A stretch of 64,000 nucleotides of DNA from Desulfuromonas versatilis (GTDB lineage: Bacteria; Desulfobacterota; Desulfuromonadia; Desulfuromonadales; NIT-T3). Both the position numbers and the translations under genes were made by a program. The notes beneath the pieces were generated by a model, which searched no databases, was not told where the DNA came from, and saw nothing but the letters and a program-made list of their open reading frames with translations. The DNA lies in NCBI RefSeq assembly GCF_019704135.1, contig NZ_AP024355.1, forward strand, positions 1,302,001-1,366,000, read 5' to 3'. Positions 46,867-55,704 of the stretch are shown here, piece after piece. How positions within the stretch are numbered: the first letter of the stretch is position 1; every line of letters begins with the position of its first letter.

Positions 46867-47382
46867 TCTCGGCCTCTGTCCTTCCTTGAAATGTCATGGG
46901 TATGGCACTCCCCGCGCGGGCGCTCTTGCCCGACGCAGGCACGCTGAATGGGCTCGGGGGAGGGAGGACCGGGAATGGCTGACGCCAAATATAACGCAGT
47001 TACCAAGTCGGCCCACAAGTCCATTAGGCAAGGAAGATGCCATTTTTAAAAAGGCGTTTTTCTTTGGTGGCCGACCAGGTTTTTCGCGGGTCTGTCTTTA
47101 GGTTCTGGCAGTTTAAGTAGCGATTTTGGCGGATGGATGTGGCGTAAAATCGCCAGCTGTGGCCAAAAAAAGCCTTAGCTGGATCTGGTCTTGGTTTTTG
47201 ATAGAACCATGTTTATGGTGTCTCAGCCGGCTGCTTGTAATGCTTGTGTGGGGGAAAATAACCCTATTTCAATGGTGTTGGCGTGGGGGCGACATTTTTT
47301 TCCGCGCCCCGGGCGGGGCTCGGCGGGCAGTTTTCTCCCGCGGTCAATAGCGGTGAGCCGACTGGCTTTTTCTGGAGGGTGA
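46867..47382. other. Gene-free 516-bp region between dctQ and the DUF4126 gene
   Basis: No convincing gene. It holds short G- and T-rich tracts, a GCCATTTTTAAAAAGGC mini-palindrome followed by GTTTTT (near 47037-47058), and a GC-rich patch near 47290-47340. Regulatory sites for dctQ (minus strand) probably lie at its left end but none matches a clear consensus. Confidence 0.4.
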
Positions 47383-47991
47383 TCAGGCTTCGCGGAAGAT
47401 CCTGCCGAGAAATCCGAAGGCCTTCTTGATGGCCACCCAAAGCTTGGGGAGCAGCCAGATCATGAACAGGATAAACAGGATGAGCAGGCCTATGAATACC
47501 AGCGGATAGTTCAAGGCAACCCACAGGCCGCCGATCACCGCGATGTCTTCGCCCAGCGAGGCGACCCAGTTGCTTACCGGTTCGGGGGAGGTGTTGATTA
47601 CCACCCGGGAGCCGGCCTTGGTGGCATGGGTGGCGGCGGTCAGGCTCCCGCCGAGGATTGCCGCGGCCAAGGCCAGGGCGGGGTTGACCTCTCCGACGGC
47701 GCCCGCGGCCAACAGGGCTCCGGCGGGAATGCGAATGAAGGTGTGCAGGCCATCCCAGCCGGTGTCGGCTCCAGGCACCTTGTCGGCGACAAATTCCACC
47801 GCATACATCAGCCCGGCCGCTGCGATGACCACGGGCTCGGTGAGAACCATCAGGTTCTCTGGCAGGGTTATGTTGCCTGTTGCGCCGAGCAGTCCAAGCA
47901 CCAGGATGGCGGCATAGAGGTTGATTCCGCTGGCCCAGGCAACCCCCATGGTCAGGGCGATGGTACGGGCGACCTCGTGCAACTGTTCCAT
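47383..47991 (-). CDS. DUF4126 membrane protein
   Basis: 202 aa with about five transmembrane helices. Diagnostic stretches: GVAWASGINLYAAILVLGLLG, the EFVADKVPGADTGWDGLHTFIRIPAGALLAAGAVG core, and AAILGGSLTAATHATKAGSR. The family is widespread and uncharacterised. It is divergent from the FmdB gene across 208 bp. Confidence 0.85.
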   Translation of the reverse strand: MEQLHEVARTIALTMGVAWASGINLYAAILVLGLLGATGNITLPENLMVLTEPVVIAAAGLMYAVEFVADKVPGADTGWDGLHTFIRIPAGALLAAGAVGEVNPALALAAAILGGSLTAATHATKAGSRVVINTSPEPVSNWVASLGEDIAVIGGLWVALNYPLVFIGLLILFILFMIWLLPKLWVAIKKAFGFLGRIFREA

Positions 47992-48137
47992 CTTGATTCC
48001 TTTCCGGTGGCTGCTCCGCTGAGGAGCGCACGGGGAGCTTTCGGACGGCGATGGTGAAGTTTTTTTATTTTAGCACGAAATGTCGCAGAAATGCGGGAGG
48101 CTCCGTGTCGGGTTTCCTGGAGAATTTCCCGGAGGAC

Positions 48138-48167
48138 TTGACAAGGGCCCCGCCAAGCCATTAGATT
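48138..48167 (+). promoter_or_regulatory. Promoter of the FmdB-family gene
   Basis: Consensus TTGACA (48138-48143), 18-bp spacer, TAGATT (48162-48167, 4 of 6), 32 bp before the start codon. Confidence 0.55.
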
Positions 48168-48199
48168 GACGATGAATTTATTCGCTGGAGGATTCAGTT

Positions 48200-48454
48200 A
48201 TGCCGTTGTACGAATATCAGTGCGAGAGCTGCAATCAGGTTTTCGAGGTCCGTCAGAAGTTTTCCGATCCGCCGGTAGCCGAATGCAGCGCCTGTGGCGG
48301 TCCGGTAAAAAAGCTCATATCCCAGGCCGGTTTCGCTTTGAAGGGCGGGGGCTGGTACCAGCAGGGCTACGCCGGCGGGTCGCAACCCGCGGCCTGCCCT
48401 TCCGGTGGCGGCGGTGCGGCATGTGGCGGTTGCCCGAAGGCCGCCAACGAGTGA
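48200..48454 (+). CDS. FmdB-family zinc-ribbon protein
   Basis: 84 aa from ATG 48200 behind TGGAGG. It opens with the family signature MPLYEYQCESCNQVFE, has the second Cys pair in CSACGGPVKKLIS, and ends in a Gly/Cys-rich tail with three further Cys. Proposed regulatory proteins, function unproven. Single gene with own promoter and strong terminator. Confidence 0.92.
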   Translation: MPLYEYQCESCNQVFEVRQKFSDPPVAECSACGGPVKKLISQAGFALKGGGWYQQGYAGGSQPAACPSGGGGAACGGCPKAANE

Positions 48455-48467
48455 CAGATTGAATTTG

Positions 48468-48506
48468 AAAAAAAATCCCCGGCCGCAAGGACCGGGGATT
48501 TTTTTT
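48468..48506. terminator. Bidirectional Rho-independent terminator (FmdB gene / diguanylate cyclase)
   Basis: A perfect 15-bp inverted repeat, 48468-48482 with 48492-48506: eight A, then TCCCCGG; loop of 9; CCGGGGA then eight T. It works for both strands, between convergent genes. Confidence 0.92.
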
Positions 48507-48537
48507 CCTGATTATTGATTGGTTTGCTCGGCCGCGA

Positions 48538-49527
48538 TCAGATGGCCCTGGCCAGGGTGGCGGGGTCGATCTGCCCGGAAAAAAAGGCGGAGGGGAAGAA
48601 TCGCTTGCCGTCGGCATAGACTTCGGTTCGGTTGCGGCCGTTTTCCTTGGCTCGATACAGGGCCTGGTCGGCCTCCTCGATGATTTCGAGGTGGCCGGCG
48701 CTGCCTCGACCGCTTGCGGTGCTGATGCCGATGCTGGCGGTAACCCGCAGGTCGATGCCCAGCTCGGCGGGAGTCAGGGAGGCGATCCGGGCCCGAACGC
48801 GCTCGGCGACCAGGTGGGCCGCGTCTGAACTGGTCCCCGGCATGATCAGGGCGAATTCTTCGCCGCCGAATCTGCAGACGGTATCCGGTTTTCTCAGGCT
48901 GCGGCGCAGGGCGGCCGAGACCGCCCGGAGCACCGCGTCACCGGCCGGGTGGCCGTAGGTGTCGTTGATCGACTTGAAATGGTCCAGGTCTACCAACATC
49001 AGCGAGTAGGTGGTTGCGGAGCGACTGCTGCGGGAGGCCTCGGCTTCAAGGGTCTGGTGGAAAAATCGCCGGTTGCCCAGCCCGGTCAACTCGTCGGTCA
49101 GGCTCTGGCGCGCCAGGTCGGCATTGGCCTTGCGCAACTGATCCATGCGTCTCTTGTTGGCGAGGTAGCGGTGAATGCGCGCGGCGGCCTCCTTGGTCGA
49201 GGTGGCGTAGGTCAGGCAGTCGCTGGCCCCGGATTCGAAACCGATGATTCTATCTTCTTCACTGCCTTCTGCTGCGAGAGCAAGCAGGGGGATATCGCTC
49301 CACTCGGCGCGCTGTTTCAGATAGCGGGTCCACTCGAAGGCCTCCTTCGATAGTTTCTCCATCCCGAAGAAGATCAGGTCGATTCTGAAATTCTCCAGCA
49401 TCGCCAGGGTCTCCCTGGGGGTGCTGCTGTGCAGAATGCGGTCGAACAGTTGGGTCGATTCGGCCAGGTCGGAGATTTCCTGCCTGCGCCTGGTGGATTG
49501 TCCGATGATGAGGGTCGTTGCGGCCAT
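48538..49527 (-). CDS. Diguanylate cyclase with degenerate receiver domain
   Basis: 329 aa from ATG at 49527; the frame is open to 49851 but that part is not protein-like. N-terminal receiver-like domain (about 1-125): the phospho-acceptor position in DLIFFG is Gly55, and the conserved Lys near 105-110 is also missing, so it cannot be phosphorylated normally. C-terminal GGDEF domain with DELTGLGNRR, active site GGEEF (221-225) and inhibitory I-site RKPD (212-215). It should make c-di-GMP with product feedback. Confidence 0.92.
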   Translation of the reverse strand: MAATTLIIGQSTRRRQEISDLAESTQLFDRILHSSTPRETLAMLENFRIDLIFFGMEKLSKEAFEWTRYLKQRAEWSDIPLLALAAEGSEEDRIIGFESGASDCLTYATSTKEAAARIHRYLANKRRMDQLRKANADLARQSLTDELTGLGNRRFFHQTLEAEASRSSRSATTYSLMLVDLDHFKSINDTYGHPAGDAVLRAVSAALRRSLRKPDTVCRFGGEEFALIMPGTSSDAAHLVAERVRARIASLTPAELGIDLRVTASIGISTASGRGSAGHLEIIEEADQALYRAKENGRNRTEVYADGKRFFPSAFFSGQIDPATLARAI

Positions 49528-49945
49528 CGAATTTACCTTATCGCGAAAATTTGCATGCTGACATGGATGTTGTTCATGAGAAGCCGGCATGGTCAACCTT
49601 AAAGCATCATGCGTGCCAAGATGGGAGGGGGTACCCCTGCTGTCAAGCCAGAGGCGCCGGGTTTGAACCTGATGTTGGTTTAAGGTGTTGAAATGAAGCA
49701 TGAAAAGTAGGCTGGCCAAGATTTTTCCGGGGCGAAGAAAATGAATTTCATCGCCGGGGCAAGGCTGGCCCGGCTGCCTCAAAGACATAGTTTTGACCCG
49801 AAGCTGGGGACTTTTGCTGCATCGGAGGTTGTGACTGCGATTTGACGTCATTTTGACATGTTGGGTGTAAGGTGCTGAAATTTCATCGATGGTCGCAGAA
49901 ATGAAAGGCTTGGCTCAATTTGACTGGATCAGGGGTTTCTGGGCC
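49528..49945. other. Gene-free region between diguanylate cyclase and folD
   Basis: No gene seen. It includes an 8-bp palindrome TGACGTCA (near 49843) next to TTTTGACATG, both possibly regulatory, and spacer sequence of mixed composition. Confidence 0.4.
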
Positions 49946-49974
49946 TTTACAATCCTGATGGTGTTTCGTATAGT
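49946..49974 (+). promoter_or_regulatory. Promoter of the folD-metV-metF-gcv operon
   Basis: TTTACA (49946-49951), 17-bp spacer, TATAGT (49969-49974); each box matches 5 of 6. It lies 28 bp before the folD start codon. Confidence 0.7.
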
Positions 49975-50001
49975 TGCTGCATTTCCAGGGAGGTGTTTTT
50001 A

Positions 50002-50853
50002 GTGAGCAAAATTATTGATGGCAAGGCGATTGCCGCTGATATCCGCAAGCAGATCGCGGCCGAGGTTCAGGTTCTCAAGGCCGAAAACGTGACTCCGGGG
50101 CTGGCGGTGGTACTGGTGGGGGACGACCCGGCCAGCCGGGTGTACGTGTCGATGAAGGAGAAGGCCTGCGAGCAGGCAGGGATTTTTTCGGACGAGCACA
50201 AGCTGCCGGCCGAAACCTCCGAGGCCCAGCTCCTGGCCCTGATTGACGAACTCAACCGCGACCGGCGCATCGACGGCATCCTGGTCCAGTTGCCGCTGCC
50301 GGGACATATCGACGAGAGCAAGGTGCTCGAGGCGATTTCTCCGGAAAAGGACGTGGACGGTTTTCATCCCTATAACGTCGGGCGCCTGGCGACCGGCAAT
50401 CCCCTTTTTCAGCCCTGCACCCCCTATGGGGTAATGAAGATGCTGGAGCACAGCGGCGTTGAACTGGCGGGCAAGGAAGTCGTCGTGGTCGGCCGCTCCA
50501 ACATCGTGGGCAAACCGGTGGCCTTGATGTGCCTGGCCAAACACGCCACGGTCACCATCTGCCACTCCCGGACCCGGGACCTGGCCGACCAGGTGCGGCG
50601 CGCCGATGTGGTCGTCGCCGCCGTGGGCCGACCGGAGATGATCAAGGGCGATTGGATCAAGCCCGGCGCGGTGGTGATTGACGTCGGCGTCAACCGGGTG
50701 GGCGAGAAGAAACTCGTAGGCGATGTGGATTTCGCCGCGGCCAGCGAGCGGGCCAGTGCCATCACCCCGGTCCCCGGCGGGGTCGGCCCCATGACCATCA
50801 CCATGCTGCTTTACAACACCGTGGAAAGCGCAAAGCGCCGCGCCGCAAAATAG
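50002..50853 (+). CDS. folD: Methylene-THF dehydrogenase / methenyl-THF cyclohydrolase
   Basis: Interconverts methylene-, methenyl- and 10-formyl-tetrahydrofolate with NAD(P). 283 aa from GTG 50002, 7 bp behind GGGAGGT; a GTG at 49993 falls inside that ribosome site. Catalytic segment [14 protein letters not shown] has the conserved Lys, QLPLPGHID and KDVDGFHP follow, and [11 protein letters not shown] is the dinucleotide site. First gene of a C1 operon continuing with metV and metF. Confidence 0.96.
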   Translation: MSKIIDGKAIAADIRKQIAAEVQVLKAENVTPGLAVVLVGDDPASRVYVSMKEKACEQAGIFSDEHKLPAETSEAQLLALIDELNRDRRIDGILVQLPLPGHIDESKVLEAISPEKDVDGFHPYNVGRLATGNPLFQPCTPYGVMKMLEHSGVELAGKEVVVVGRSNIVGKPVALMCLAKHATVTICHSRTRDLADQVRRADVVVAAVGRPEMIKGDWIKPGAVVIDVGVNRVGEKKLVGDVDFAAASERASAITPVPGGVGPMTITMLLYNTVESAKRRAAK

Positions 50854-50944
50854 CTCGATTGGGGATCAGCGCCCGGGTATGGCAAACCGTACCTGGGCGT
50901 TGGTGTCTCATGGCGCCTGCGCAAGGGCGCCGAGGGTGACAACG

Positions 50945-51589
50945 ATGATCATCAGCAAGCAGAAGGACCGGCAGGAGTTGCTCGCCGCCCTCGAGGGCCG
51001 CGACCGGATCTTTCTGGTGGGGTGCGCCGCCTGCGCCACCGCCTGCAAGTCCGGCGGCGAGGAAGAGGTGTTTCAGCTCCAGGAGTGGCTTGGCGGCCAG
51101 GGCAAGGAGGTCACCGGCAGCGTTGTCATCGATGAGGCCTGTCACATCATGCGCGCCGCCAGGGACCTGCGCCAGCACTATGCTCAGATCGAGGAGGCGC
51201 AGGCCCTGCTGGTTCTCGCCTGCGGGGCGGGGATCCAGTCGGTCTCAGGCAGTACGGACAGGCTGGTGATCGGCGGGGTAAACTCACTGTTTCTCGGCAA
51301 CGTGCGGCGATTCGGCCAGTATGAGGAGAAGTGCTCGCTGTGCGGTGAATGTATCCTCAACGAAACCGCCGGCATCTGTCCCGTCACCAATTGCGCCAAG
51401 GGTTTGCTCAACGGACCCTGTGGCGGAATGGAGGAGGGGCGTTGCGAGGCTGATCGCGACAGCGAATGCGCCTGGGTGCAGATCTATGAGCGGCTCAAGA
51501 CGCAGGGCCGCCAGGGCGTGTTCGCCCGCACCGTCGCCCCCAAGAACTGGGCCAAGGGGGGCAAGCCGGGGAAACATAAACTCAAGTGA
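50945..51589 (+). CDS. metV: MetV-type methylene-THF reductase C-terminal-domain protein
   Basis: 214 aa from ATG 50945 behind GAGGGTG; a longer frame from 50879 is less likely. Stand-alone form of the MTHFR C-terminal domain. Cys-rich motifs: VGCAACATACKSGG near the N-terminus and CSLCGECILNETAGICP with NGPCGGMEEGRCE near the C-terminus, expected to bind zinc or Fe-S. In acetogens and relatives MetV partners MetF in a MetFV complex. metF is the next gene, supporting that pairing. Confidence 0.9.
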   Translation: MIISKQKDRQELLAALEGRDRIFLVGCAACATACKSGGEEEVFQLQEWLGGQGKEVTGSVVIDEACHIMRAARDLRQHYAQIEEAQALLVLACGAGIQSVSGSTDRLVIGGVNSLFLGNVRRFGQYEEKCSLCGECILNETAGICPVTNCAKGLLNGPCGGMEEGRCEADRDSECAWVQIYERLKTQGRQGVFARTVAPKNWAKGGKPGKHKLK

Positions 51590-51652
51590 TCCGTGGACCG
51601 TGGTCCGTGGGCAGTAAATGCTTCTCACGGCCCACGGCCCACGGCCCACGGG
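51590..51652. repeat. Heptamer repeat array (NCCGTGG and CCCACGG) between metV and metF
   Basis: Three direct heptamers TCCGTGG, ACCGTGG, TCCGTGG (51590-51610), a 14-nt spacer, then a TCACGG copy and three CCCACGG copies (51625-51651). The two halves are nearly inverted, so the transcript can fold into a long imperfect hairpin. It fills almost the whole gap and leaves no Shine-Dalgarno in front of metF. Confidence 0.85.
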
Positions 51653-51659
51653 TTCTCAA

Positions 51660-52523
51660 ATGTCCAAACTTCAACAGCAGCTGGACGCCGGTCAGTTCGT
51701 CGTCACCGCCGAAATTGCCCCGCCCAAAGGGTCCGACCCGAGCGAGGCACTGGCCAAGGCGCGGTCCTTTTCCGGGGTGACGGCGATCAACGTCACGGAC
51801 AACCAGGGGGCCAACATGCGCATGTCCCCCCTGGCGCTGGCGGCGCTGCTGGTGCGCCAGGGGCAGGAGCCGGTCCTGCAGCTGACCTGCCGGGACCGAA
51901 ACCGCCTGGCCCTGCAGTCCGACCTGCTCGGGGCCGCGGCGCTGGGGGTGGAGAACCTGCTGATTCTCTCGGGCGACCATGCGCGCTTCGGCGACCACCC
52001 CGAAGCGAAATCGGTGTTCGATCTGGATTCGGTTCAATTGCTGCAGGCGGTCGAAGGCTTGACCCTTGGCCAGGACCTGGCGGGGCGTTCCCTGGAGGTC
52101 GCTCCCAGATTTTGCTGCGGGGCCGCGGTGAGCCCCTCGGCCGAACCCTTTGAGCTGATGTTTCAGAAATTTGCCAAGAAGGTGGAGGCGGGGGCCGGTT
52201 TCTTCCAGACCCAGGCGGTTTTCGACCCCCCGGCCCTGGAGCGATTCATGGCCGCGGCTCGGCCGCTGGGCGTTCCTGTGCTGCTCGGGGTGCTGCTGGT
52301 CAAAAGTGCCCGGATGGCGCGATTTCTCAACCAGCATATCCCTGGGGTGCAGGTGCCCGAGCCGCTTGTCGAACGCCTCGAGCAGGCAGCCGACCCCCTC
52401 GACGAGGGGGTGGCCATTGCCCGGGATATGGTGGCCCAGGCCCGCAGCCTCTGCCAGGGGGTGCACCTGATGACCCTGGGGCACGAGGAGCGCATCCCGG
52501 AAATCCTGCATCAGACTGGCTGA
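51660..52523 (+). CDS. metF: Methylenetetrahydrofolate reductase (MetF)
   Basis: Reduces methylene-THF to methyl-THF (or the reverse). 287 aa TIM barrel: VTAEIAPPKGSD near the N-terminus with the catalytic Glu, NVTDNQGANMRMS, TCRDRNR, LLILSGDH, and a C-terminal FFQTQAVFD. The flavin is typically FAD or FMN. ATG 51660 has no recognisable ribosome site because a repeat array precedes it, so translation may rely on coupling or on RNA structure. Confidence 0.92.
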   Translation: MSKLQQQLDAGQFVVTAEIAPPKGSDPSEALAKARSFSGVTAINVTDNQGANMRMSPLALAALLVRQGQEPVLQLTCRDRNRLALQSDLLGAAALGVENLLILSGDHARFGDHPEAKSVFDLDSVQLLQAVEGLTLGQDLAGRSLEVAPRFCCGAAVSPSAEPFELMFQKFAKKVEAGAGFFQTQAVFDPPALERFMAAARPLGVPVLLGVLLVKSARMARFLNQHIPGVQVPEPLVERLEQAADPLDEGVAIARDMVAQARSLCQGVHLMTLGHEERIPEILHQTG

Positions 52524-52556
52524 TCATCCAACCCGCATCCTTACCGGAGGGAATTC

Positions 52557-53657
52557 ATGTTGAAACAAACGCCCCTGAACGCGGCGCACAAGAGACTGGG
52601 TGCGCGCATGGTCGATTTCGGCGGCTGGGAAATGCCGGTGCAATACCGGGGAGTCATCGAGGAACACCTGGCGGTGCGCAACGCTGCCGGGCTTTTCGAT
52701 GTCTCTCACATGGGCGAGATCGAAGTGAAGGGGGAGGGCGCCTTCGCCTTTATCCAGGAGCTGACCGTCAACGACGCGGCCAAACTGGTCAACGGCCAGG
52801 TGCAGTACAGCGCCATGTGCTATCCGCATGGCGGGGTGGTCGACGATGTCACCCTGTACCGCTTCGACCAGAACCATTTCCTTTTCTGTGTCAACGCGGC
52901 CAATATCGACAAGGATTTCGCCTGGATGGAGGAAGTCCTGGAAGAGGGCGGGTTTGCCGGGGTCACCCTGCGCAACCGCAGCAATGAATTCGCCCAGTTG
53001 GCCCTGCAGGGGCCGGCCGCGGACGCTATTCTTGCCCGGCTGACGGCAACCGACCTGGGGAAAATCGCCTATTACCATTTCTACGAGGGGCTGGTCGGCG
53101 GGGTCCCGGCGATCATCTCCCGCACCGGCTACACCGGGGCGGGCGGCTTCGAACTCTATTTCGCCCCCGAGGCCGCGGAGAAGCTCTGGGATGCCCTGCT
53201 CGCGGCCGGCGAGGCCGATGGCCTGGTTCCGGTGGGCCTGGGGGCCCGCGACACCTTGCGGCTGGAGATGAAATACGCCCTTTACGGCCATGAGCTGAGT
53301 CCCGAAATCACCCCCCTCGAGGCCGGGCTCGGCTGGATCACCAAGCTCGACAAGCCGAGCTTCATCGGTCGCGAGGCCCTGGTGAAAATGAAGCAGCAGG
53401 GGATCCCCCGCCGCCTGGTCGGCTTCGTGATGACCGAGCCGGGGGTGCCCCGCGCCGACTATCCGGTTCTGGCCGGTGGGCGCGAAGTCGGTGTCGTGAC
53501 CAGCGGGACCATGTCCCCCTCGCTGCGCGTCGGGATCGGGCTGGCCCTGGTGGAGAGCGGCCAGGCTGCCGTCGGGACCGATTTGCAGATCGGCATCCGC
53601 AGCCGCCAGGTCGGCGCCCGGGTCGCCCACACCCCCTTTGTCAAACAGAATTCCTGA
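52557..53657 (+). CDS. gcvT: Glycine cleavage system T protein (aminomethyltransferase)
   Basis: Transfers the aminomethyl carbon from lipoyl-H protein to tetrahydrofolate, releasing ammonia. 366 aa; [24 protein letters not shown] opening, [11 protein letters not shown] with the catalytic Asp region, [13 protein letters not shown] and [13 protein letters not shown] clear GGAGGG ribosome site precedes ATG 52557. 33 bp after metF, in the same operon. Confidence 0.97.
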   Translation: MLKQTPLNAAHKRLGARMVDFGGWEMPVQYRGVIEEHLAVRNAAGLFDVSHMGEIEVKGEGAFAFIQELTVNDAAKLVNGQVQYSAMCYPHGGVVDDVTLYRFDQNHFLFCVNAANIDKDFAWMEEVLEEGGFAGVTLRNRSNEFAQLALQGPAADAILARLTATDLGKIAYYHFYEGLVGGVPAIISRTGYTGAGGFELYFAPEAAEKLWDALLAAGEADGLVPVGLGARDTLRLEMKYALYGHELSPEITPLEAGLGWITKLDKPSFIGREALVKMKQQGIPRRLVGFVMTEPGVPRADYPVLAGGREVGVVTSGTMSPSLRVGIGLALVESGQAAVGTDLQIGIRSRQVGARVAHTPFVKQNS

Positions 53658-53830
53658 TTCCCCCCCCCTCGGGACGGCAAGAAGGTCCCGAAGCCGGGTT
53701 AGAACCGGGCCTGGGGCAACGGCCTGCGCCCGGCCCGGCGGGAACCCGGGGATTCTGAAATCAGTCATCAGCTCAAGGCGATTCGCCCGTTAGAGAATTT
53801 TGCCAGCCGCATGGCCAAGGAGGATGAAAA

Positions 53831-54214
53831 ATGGAATTTCCCGAGGACTTGAAGTACACCGAAGAGCACGAATGGGTTCTGCTCGAGGACGGCATCGTCA
53901 CCGTAGGGATCACCGATTTTGCCCAGGACTCCCTGGGGGACGTGGTATTCGTGGAACTGCCCGAGGTCGGGACCATGGTCGAGGAAGGCAAGGCCTTCGG
54001 CGTGGTCGAGTCGGTCAAGGCGGTCTCCGATGTCTATGCCCCGGTCTCCGGGGAGGTGGTCGAGGTCAATGAGGACCTGCCCGATACCCCCGAGCTGATC
54101 AACACCTCCCCTTACGAGGACGGCTGGATGATCAAGATCCGCCTGACCGAGCCCGGGCAGGTCGACGATCTGATGGACGCCGAGCAGTACCAGGCATTCG
54201 TCGAGAAGGAATAA
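53831..54214 (+). CDS. gcvH: Glycine cleavage system H protein
   Basis: Lipoyl carrier of the system. 127 aa with lipoyl lysine Lys63 in the [10 protein letters not shown] turn, flanked by HEWV and [21 protein letters not shown]-like C-terminal part is present. AAGGAGG precedes ATG 53831. The 173-bp gap to gcvT contains GC-rich palindromic bits but no gene. Confidence 0.97.
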   Translation: MEFPEDLKYTEEHEWVLLEDGIVTVGITDFAQDSLGDVVFVELPEVGTMVEEGKAFGVVESVKAVSDVYAPVSGEVVEVNEDLPDTPELINTSPYEDGWMIKIRLTEPGQVDDLMDAEQYQAFVEKE

Positions 54215-54282
54215 CCCGATCCCCTCCCGGGGAGAGGTACTGCCCGAAGGGCGATAATCGATCCGCCCGGCAACAATCCCGA

Positions 54283-54313
54283 CACCCGGCGACCCCCATG
54301 GGGCCGCCGGGTG
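54283..54313 (+). other. Intercistronic stem-loop between gcvH and gcvPA
   Basis: CACCCGGCG (54283-54291) pairs with CGCCGGGTG (54305-54313) and, inside, CCCC (54294-54297) with GGGG (54300-54303). No T-run, so more likely a processing or stability element than a terminator. Confidence 0.6.
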
Positions 54314-54354
54314 CTCGTGCTGGATGGGCCGGATGGATTTTCCAGGAGATACCC

Positions 54355-55704
54355 ATGCGCTATATTCCCCACACCCAGGAAGACATCCAGCAGATGCTGG
54401 AAACCGTCGGGGTCGGATCGCTGGAGGAGCTGTTCGAAGAAATCCCCAAGTCGGTGCGTCTGCAGCGGCCCCTCGACCTTTCCGCGCCCCTGTCCGAACC
54501 GGAACTGCTCCGTCATCTGCGGAGCCTGGCCGATCGCAATGCCACCCCTGACTCCATGCCGAGTTTCCTCGGCGGCGGCGCCTACAATCATTTCATCCCG
54601 GCGGCGGTCGACCAGTTGATCTCCCGCAGTGAATTCTATACCGCCTACACCCCCTACCAGCCGGAGATCAGCCAGGGGACCCTGCAGGCGATCTTCGAAT
54701 ACCAGACCCTGGTCTGCCAGCTGACGGGGATGGACGTGGCCAACGCCTCCATGTACGACGGTGCCTCGGCCTGTGCCGAAGCGGTGTTGATGGCGGTGCG
54801 CGCCACCCGGCGCAAACGGGTCCTGATTTCCGAGGCCCTGCATCCGGAGTACCGCGAAACGGTGGCCACCTACTGCCGCTACCTCGATGTGGAGCTGGTC
54901 CCGGTCCCCTTCGATGCTTCGGGAGGCACCGACATGAGCGCGCTCTCCTCGCTGCTCGACAAGGAGACCGCCGCGCTGGTCGTGGGCTATCCCAACTTTT
55001 TCGGCGTAGTCGAGGATCTCGCGGCCCAGGCCGAAGTGGCCCATGGGCTGGGGGCGCGGCTGGTCGCTGCGGTGCAGGAGCCCATCGCCCTGGGATTGCT
55101 CAAATCCCCCGGGGAGTTGGGTGCCGACATCGTCGCCGGCGAGGGGCAGAGTTTCGGGATCCCCGTTGCCTTCGGCGGCCCCTACCTGGGGTTCTTCGCC
55201 GCCCGCCAGAAGGATCTGCGCACCATGCCCGGCCGGCTGGTGGGGGAGACCCTCGATACCCGGGGGCAGCGCGGCTTTGTCCTGACCCTGGCCACCCGCG
55301 AGCAGCACATCCGCCGCGAAAAAGCCACCTCCAACATCTGCTCCAACGAAGGCCTCTGTGCCCTGATGGCGACCATCTACCTGTCGCTGATGGGCAAATC
55401 CGGTATCCGCGAGGTCGCCGTGCAGAACTTCTCCAAGGCCGAGTATGCCAAGCGGGCCATCGGCGCCCTGCAGGGCTTTTCCATCCCCTTTGCCGGGGCG
55501 ACCTTCAACGAATTCGTGGTCGAGGCCGGCGTGGAGGCCGGGGCGGTGCTGGAGCGGCTGGAACGCCAGGGGATTCTGGGCGGCATCGCGCTGGGAGGGT
55601 ATTTTCCGGAAATGTCCAACCGGTTTCTGGTCTGCGTCACCGAGCAGAACAGTCGGCAGGAGATCGACGCCCTGGTGGCGGCCCTGGCAGGAGGTGAAAA
55701 ATGA
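54355..55704 (+). CDS. gcvPA: Glycine dehydrogenase (decarboxylating) subunit 1
   Basis: N-terminal half of the split P protein. 449 aa from ATG 54355 behind CCAGGAGAT; begins MRYIPHTQEDIQQML, with FLGGGAYNHFIPAAVD and YTAYTPYQPEISQGTLQAIFEYQT, all conserved in GcvPA. Together with GcvPB it decarboxylates glycine and loads the aminomethyl group on GcvH. The two-subunit form is typical of many anaerobes and Gram-positives, unlike the fused E. coli enzyme. Confidence 0.97.
   Translation: MRYIPHTQEDIQQMLETVGVGSLEELFEEIPKSVRLQRPLDLSAPLSEPELLRHLRSLADRNATPDSMPSFLGGGAYNHFIPAAVDQLISRSEFYTAYTPYQPEISQGTLQAIFEYQTLVCQLTGMDVANASMYDGASACAEAVLMAVRATRRKRVLISEALHPEYRETVATYCRYLDVELVPVPFDASGGTDMSALSSLLDKETAALVVGYPNFFGVVEDLAAQAEVAHGLGARLVAAVQEPIALGLLKSPGELGADIVAGEGQSFGIPVAFGGPYLGFFAARQKDLRTMPGRLVGETLDTRGQRGFVLTLATREQHIRREKATSNICSNEGLCALMATIYLSLMGKSGIREVAVQNFSKAEYAKRAIGALQGFSIPFAGATFNEFVVEAGVEAGAVLERLERQGILGGIALGGYFPEMSNRFLVCVTEQNSRQEIDALVAALAGGEK

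Noticed and set aside
46903-46920. TGGCAC as a sigma54 -24 element near dctQ
   Set aside because: No TTGC follows at the required spacing and the orientation is opposite to the dctQ-dctM-dctP genes.
49528-49851. N-terminal extension of the diguanylate cyclase
   Set aside because: The receiver-like fold begins at the ATG at 49527 behind AAGGT, and the upstream codons look random.
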